From positions 91,292-141,005 of the forward strand of contig JBBHKE010001031.1 in assembly GCA_037447655.1 (NCBI GenBank): a stretch of DNA of 49,714 bases. Direction: 5' to 3'. Below, piece after piece: positions 45,601 to 49,714 of the stretch (its first letter is position 1; the number at the start of each line of letters is the position of its first letter). Source of the stretch: Zygnema cylindricum. Taxonomy: Eukaryota; Streptophyta; Zygnematophyceae; Zygnematales; Zygnemataceae. A model generated the notes under the pieces. The model worked only from the letters and a program-made list of their open reading frames with translations, searched no databases and was not told the origin of the DNA. The translations under genes and the position numbers were made by a program.

Positions 45601-46008
45601 AAACTTTTCTTATCTGAGAAGAAAGAATGTTGAACCGACGGGCTAGGAAGGCTGGTTTTTGGTGAGAGTATTTTTGCTTATTTGAGAGGAAAGAACGGTA
45701 AAGTGATGGATAAGAAGATTGTTTTGGTGAGAGTATCTTTTCTTATCTGAGAAGGAAAGGATGTCGAATCGATGAGTTAGGATGATTGGTTTTGGTGAGG
45801 TTATTTTTCTTATTTGAAGGGTGAGAGTGCTGAACCAATGAGTTTCGGTTTCTACGTGTAGGTATCAGTTGTACATCAAACGGCACGGTTCCGTTCAACA
45901 GGAGTCACATGTTCATTAGATAGTGGTTGGGCTGCGACCTCCCAACTCCATTTCCGGATCTCAGAAGGCTCTGTTTCGTACTTTCGTCCGGGAACTCACG
46001 TATTATAG
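42608..46008 (+). CDS. ELP6: Elongator complex subunit 6 (Elp6)
   Basis: Clear exons are 43958-44497, 45257-45400 and 45862-46008 (tag stop), joined in phase 0. They contain GYNLPALQQAGRFIFMD, then GGVTFIMVDDASLLEIV and VLDFFTYCQAL, then CALAVLVHDDIED, ADLVTVVAPLDSGTAPDVHGQ and a C-terminal RISEGSVSYFRPG. This matches the RecA-like fold and C-terminus of Elp6. Elp4-Elp5-Elp6 form the ring of Elongator, which modifies wobble uridines of tRNA. The likely first exon begins at 42608 (GGVFLVVQDSPDVAEHFYL), and 42818-42847 (VEFLSPWVTL before gtaggt) is a likely small exon. The splice between these two, and a link of some 8-15 residues before 43958, I could not resolve. One possible cause is the transposon-rich or repetitive middle (42870-43600). 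Confidence 0.75.
42870..43055. repeat. Pyrimidine-rich (CTCCCT)n tract in an ELP6 intron
   Basis: Nearly pure C/T, including a run of eleven or more C. Confidence 0.85.
43450..43605. repeat. About 21-bp minisatellite, unit like cgcacattaaaactactttttt
   Basis: About six imperfect units, each with gcac(a/t)tta and aactac followed by a T run, in the ELP6 intron. A similar gcacatttgaactat motif occurs near 39640-39685. Confidence 0.7.
45480..45850. repeat. About 90-bp tandem repeat filling the last ELP6 intron
   Basis: Four imperfect units built on ttatctgagaggaaagaatgttgaac, gggttaggaaggttggttttt and ggtgagagtat. Together they occupy most of intron 45401-45861. Confidence 0.8.
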
Positions 46009-48667
46009 TTGTGACATTTTTGAGAGACGATTAATTGGGATTGGTGTTTTTGGGAGACGAGGATCGGGAATTGACGTTTTTTGAGAATCAGGAATTGTGG
46101 TTTCGAGAGATGGCAAAGCGGGAATTTGTTTTTTTGGGTGATGATATTCGGGAATTGACGTTTTTTAAGAAACAATAAATCGGGAGTTGATGGTTTGGAG
46201 AGGCGATAAAGTGGGAATTGATGTTTTTTGAGAACGTTAATTCCAGTAGAGCTGGAATTCATGGATCGTCTGAAACTGAAAAGGTACAGGAAAACTGAAA
46301 AGTTACGACAATCATGCCTGTCTGCCCGTTTTCGGATGAGCAATTTTTATATAGCGGTATGACTCTGGGTATTGCTTGAATATGTACTTTTGAGCTTGTG
46401 GATTAAATGTACTCGGAGAGGACACAAAGTTCTGTATAAGACCGTCCAGCTATCGAGTCTGAAGTTAGGTGACCACAAGGCTATGGACTTATTGATATTA
46501 AAGCAATAGATGGTCTTTGAAGTTCCACTTTTGGAGGTTTCTTCACGGTTGGTTTTCCTTAGTACGAGTTGGACAAGTCTTGATATAGGTGAATCGAAGG
46601 AAGAAATTATTGATAATAATGCAATATATGACTGTTAACGTTCCATTTTTGGAGTTCTCTTCGAGGTTGGCTTTTTACAGTGCATTGGATTGGATACTGC
46701 CAACGTTGTAACTTATTTTTTTGCAATGATCTTGGGATGACCATGACTAAATAGATAAATGTGTCTCTGAAGATAAAATGACATTTGATATCATTGAAAC
46801 CTCGGATGTGTTAAGTAATACTGGAACCAAGAACTTGGAAAACCGCAGAGCTTCGACAACTTGAGGATGGTTGAGAATATTGTGCACATGAAAAAGTAAC
46901 CTTAAAAATAAAATCAGCGGTCGAAAATTTCTTTGCTCTGAATGCAACAATTCACCACATTGTTTACCGTGCATGGGTGTGGTGTAATTTTGCATAAATG
47001 TTATAACACTAAATTCTTTTTTTTAGCAGTTTACATAAACAACTAATATCTGAAGGAACTTTTTATCAACCCTGTAATGGCAAATACCAGGGTAGATCAT
47101 TAATCAAAGATATCACGAGGAAATATACCAGTGTCTCCGTCGTTAGAAGATCCTCCATCAAATCTTTTTATCTCCATTTTTTGGTTTTTCATGCAAGTTA
47201 ATCGTGATGATTGCGGCAAAGATGATAAACTAAAGGCAAAAGACTACATGATTTTTCCATGAGCCGTGGTGAAGTTGCAATAAAGCAAGTGCTTTATCAG
47301 ATTGTTTTTCATTACATAGAATCTGTTGTGTTGCCAAATGGACAATTCGCGTTATTTGGAATAAAGATATAAAAAAAGCCTCCGTTTTAGTTAACAATAT
47401 TGCCTATTTGAGTTTAGGGCTTAATTAATTTTCTATTCCCTGTTGCCTCTTAACTCTCTGCCTCCATAATATACATTGCACTACTGAAAGGAGATTAAAG
47501 AGTAATGAAAATATTTTAGAATGCTTCTTTCGATTCTTGATAATTGGAAAAAGACATGCAACAGATATCCATTTTTGTCCTTTACTGTGTTTTCTATTAT
47601 TATTATTATAATTATTACTATTACTGTTTGCTTTTAGGAACCACTATTTTTACATGTGATTAGTTATTGATGCATAGTTTGAGAGGTGGTTTGTGGTCCA
47701 ACGATTCAAATTCAAAAACGTCCAATTATCCTCGATTATTATTACTTTTTTTTATTCTTTTGTCTTATCATGGTAGTGTTGCAATGTAAACATACGGAAA
47801 CACCTCCTCATAACAAGAAGTATGTGTTTATACTTTGTCGTCTCCAAAATTTTATTTCATAGAAAAAGAAAATTGATGACAAATTACATGTTTTTTACGT
47901 CCAATATTGTTTTGCTAGCACGTTAGCACTCTCGTATTACCGCATACGAATCAAGATGATAACGGAAACGTTGGAATATATTGGGTACACAATAAATAAT
48001 ACGTCACGAAACAGATCGATATATTCAAAAATATCGATATTTTTTGATCGGCAAGACAGTTGATGCGGTATGCATCTCTAGTTCACAAGTTACTTTGTCA
48101 TGAAAATTGCTAAGGACCCGAAATTTGTCGGCCGACCTCTTGAACGTTTTGATATACATACATGGGTTTAAATATATATTTTTATTTTTTATATATAAAT
48201 TATTATAAATAACATTTTCCTTGGAATGAAGAGTCCGCCATCAATTAGATAAAGTGATAAGGGGATTTAGAGGCGCATAAACAAAGATTTATGATTTAAA
48301 TATCTTTATTATTTGTAAATTTTGGTTTTGTCCTCCTTATCAAATCTGATGAACATCACCGAGGACCCCAAAAAACCCGATTATCAAATACTAGGATTTG
48401 AGTTGGATATGACTTGATTGTCTTGACACGTGAAAAACATATTTAAATATAAAAAATATTTTTCAATTTTGAACTTGCGAATGATTGGAAGTACGAAAAT
48501 ATTGTTAGAAATACTAAGTACAATAGCTTTCGTGACATGATTTTCGTCAAGTTTTGTTTCGCTATATTTTTTCCTTTTCCTCCCTTTTTTAGAGATAGAG
48601 ATGTTGGTTTACCTTCTTCCTTAAAGCTCAACCAGCTACCATTACAATACCTCCATAAAACTCATGA

Positions 48668-48860
48668 GGTTGGGAGGGAGGGAGGGAGGGAGAGAGGGAG
48701 GGAATGAGAGAGAGGGAGGGAGGGAGGGAGGGAGGGAGGGGGAGAGAGCGGAGGGAGAGAGAGAGGGAGGGAGGGAGGGAGAGAGGGAAGGAGGGAGGGA
48801 GGGAGGGAGGGACGGAGGAGGAGGGAGGGAGGGAGGAGGAGGGAGGGAGGGATGGAGGGC
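48668..48860. repeat. (GGGA)n purine tract
   Basis: About 190 bases of gggagggagggagagag, essentially pure G/A on the plus strand. The sequence can form G-quadruplexes. Confidence 0.9.
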
Positions 48861-49119
48861 GTAAAATCGTGATTAACCGCTTGCTTATTACAACTCTTTT
48901 TTGTCGTACCACTCCAGAAAAATGTTACTGTCGAGTAAAAATGAGCTTGCCTTTTGATGGCCCCCACCCCCATATGCCTGCAAGCTCCAAGACCGTAAAA
49001 TGTGAATTGCTTCAGTTTCAAAAACGAGTAAAGGTACTTTTATGGATAATTTGCTCATAGTTTAAGTTTTAAGTAACTAAAGTTGAGCTTGTGTTCGTTG
49101 GTCCATCAATTTAGACTTG

Positions 49120-49262
49120 TTTCCGTTTGCTCCCTCTCCCTCGCCCTCTCCCTATCTCTCTACCTCTCCCGCTCCCTCTACCTCTCCCGCTCCCTCTCCC
49201 TCTCCCTCTCTCCCCTCCCCCACTCCCTCTCCTTCTCCCATTTCCTCTCCCTCTCCCTCACT
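49120..49262. repeat. (CTCCCT)n pyrimidine tract
   Basis: ctccctctccctcgccctctccctatctctctacctctcccgctc..., the same hexamer as elsewhere in the window. Confidence 0.85.
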
Positions 49263-49714
49263 GTTGACAGTGCTAACTCTTCTAAGCATTTTGAGCCTTT
49301 GTCAGTAGTCTTAATCAACTTTTGTTTCTTTATTTCCATTTGAGACAAACTATTGCTCACATGGGAAAAAAAGACTAACTATATTTAATTATTGGATTCA
49401 AAAACTATTTTATTTTTCCTAGTGAACTTTAGACTCATAATCAATTGAAGAACTAACAAAAAAATGCAATTTCATAAATACACATCAACACCCTTCAAGA
49501 AAAAGCTTCTCTTGCTCCCATCGACAACTCATAGCCGTAAATTTTGTCCATTAGATCACAACAACTAGGGAGGGAAGAGGGAGGGAAGAGGGAGGGAGGA
49601 AAAGTACCAGTACTACCAGACCTCCTACAATTTGACTCTACTTTTCATGACAATTTTTTAATCACCAATATGGTGATCAGGTTCATTCGGTAAATTAATT
49701 ACCTTTGAAATTTC

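Larger units (their letters stand above)
46009..49714. other. Region downstream of ELP6 without a recognisable gene
   Basis: 46010-46235 is a degenerate tandem repeat of about 35 bp (gggaattgacgttttttgaga) that starts at the ELP6 stop. Low-complexity tracts lie at 48668-48860 and 49120-49262, and a short one at 49568-49602. Open frames here are short or made of repeats. Confidence 0.6.

Noticed and set aside
48628-49060. Open frames in the (GGGA)n tract on both strands
   Set aside because: Pure repeat translation on both strands at once; no non-repeat coding sequence.
1-49714. CRISPR arrays, bacterial operons, rRNA genes or convincing tRNA genes
   Set aside because: The genes are spliced and eukaryotic; no regularly spaced array, rRNA core sequence or tRNA-like cloverleaf was seen by eye. 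A tRNA scan was not possible.

Overview
Nuclear eukaryotic DNA, AT-rich and intron-rich, carrying four protein genes among many small inverted-repeat transposons and low-complexity tracts. The organism cannot be named from the sequence alone. The minus-strand protein with three RRMs and a SPOC domain has the architecture of plant FPA. Together with a NOP56 and an Elongator subunit, this favours the green lineage (a streptophyte alga or early-diverging plant) with moderate confidence.

Layout. 1-1952: inverted-repeat elements and the upstream region of gene 1. 1953-18516 (+): a 22-exon gene predicted to encode one chain of about 1495 residues. In order it has a signal peptide, a GH26-like glycoside hydrolase, a transmembrane helix, ankyrin repeats, a processive GT2 (cellulose-synthase/BcsA type) catalytic domain and a membrane channel region. 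18517-24509: intergenic, with one 686-bp transposon and purine tracts. 24510-30927 (-): six-exon FPA/SPEN-like RNA-binding protein of about 1271 residues. 30928-34497: transposon copies, a short N gap and an unassigned exon-like fragment. 34498-40552 (-): nine-exon NOP56 (about 527 residues), with the first intron directly after the ATG. 40553-42607: at least four adjoining inverted-repeat elements. 42608-46008 (+): Elongator subunit Elp6, with its first two introns unresolved. 46009-49714: no gene seen, only degenerate tandem repeats and (GGGA)n/(CTCCCT)n tracts.

The most notable object is gene 1. All 22 exons join in frame, which is unlikely by chance. It retains both GH26 catalytic glutamates (HEMNG and a later V-P-E) and the full GT2 set (DDG, DxD, TED, QxxRW, FxVTxK gating loop). 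Predicted topology puts the hydrolase outside the membrane, beside the exit of the glucan channel, and the ankyrin and GT2 domains in the cytosol. The chain would therefore be a self-contained polysaccharide synthase and editing hydrolase. The other three genes are housekeeping (RNA 3'-end processing, box C/D snoRNP core, tRNA wobble-uridine modification) and show no functional link to it.

A single transposon superfamily with termini TA-CACCGNGAATCGYTATTAG and TA target sites is spread through introns and intergenic DNA. Several copies abut or share a TA.
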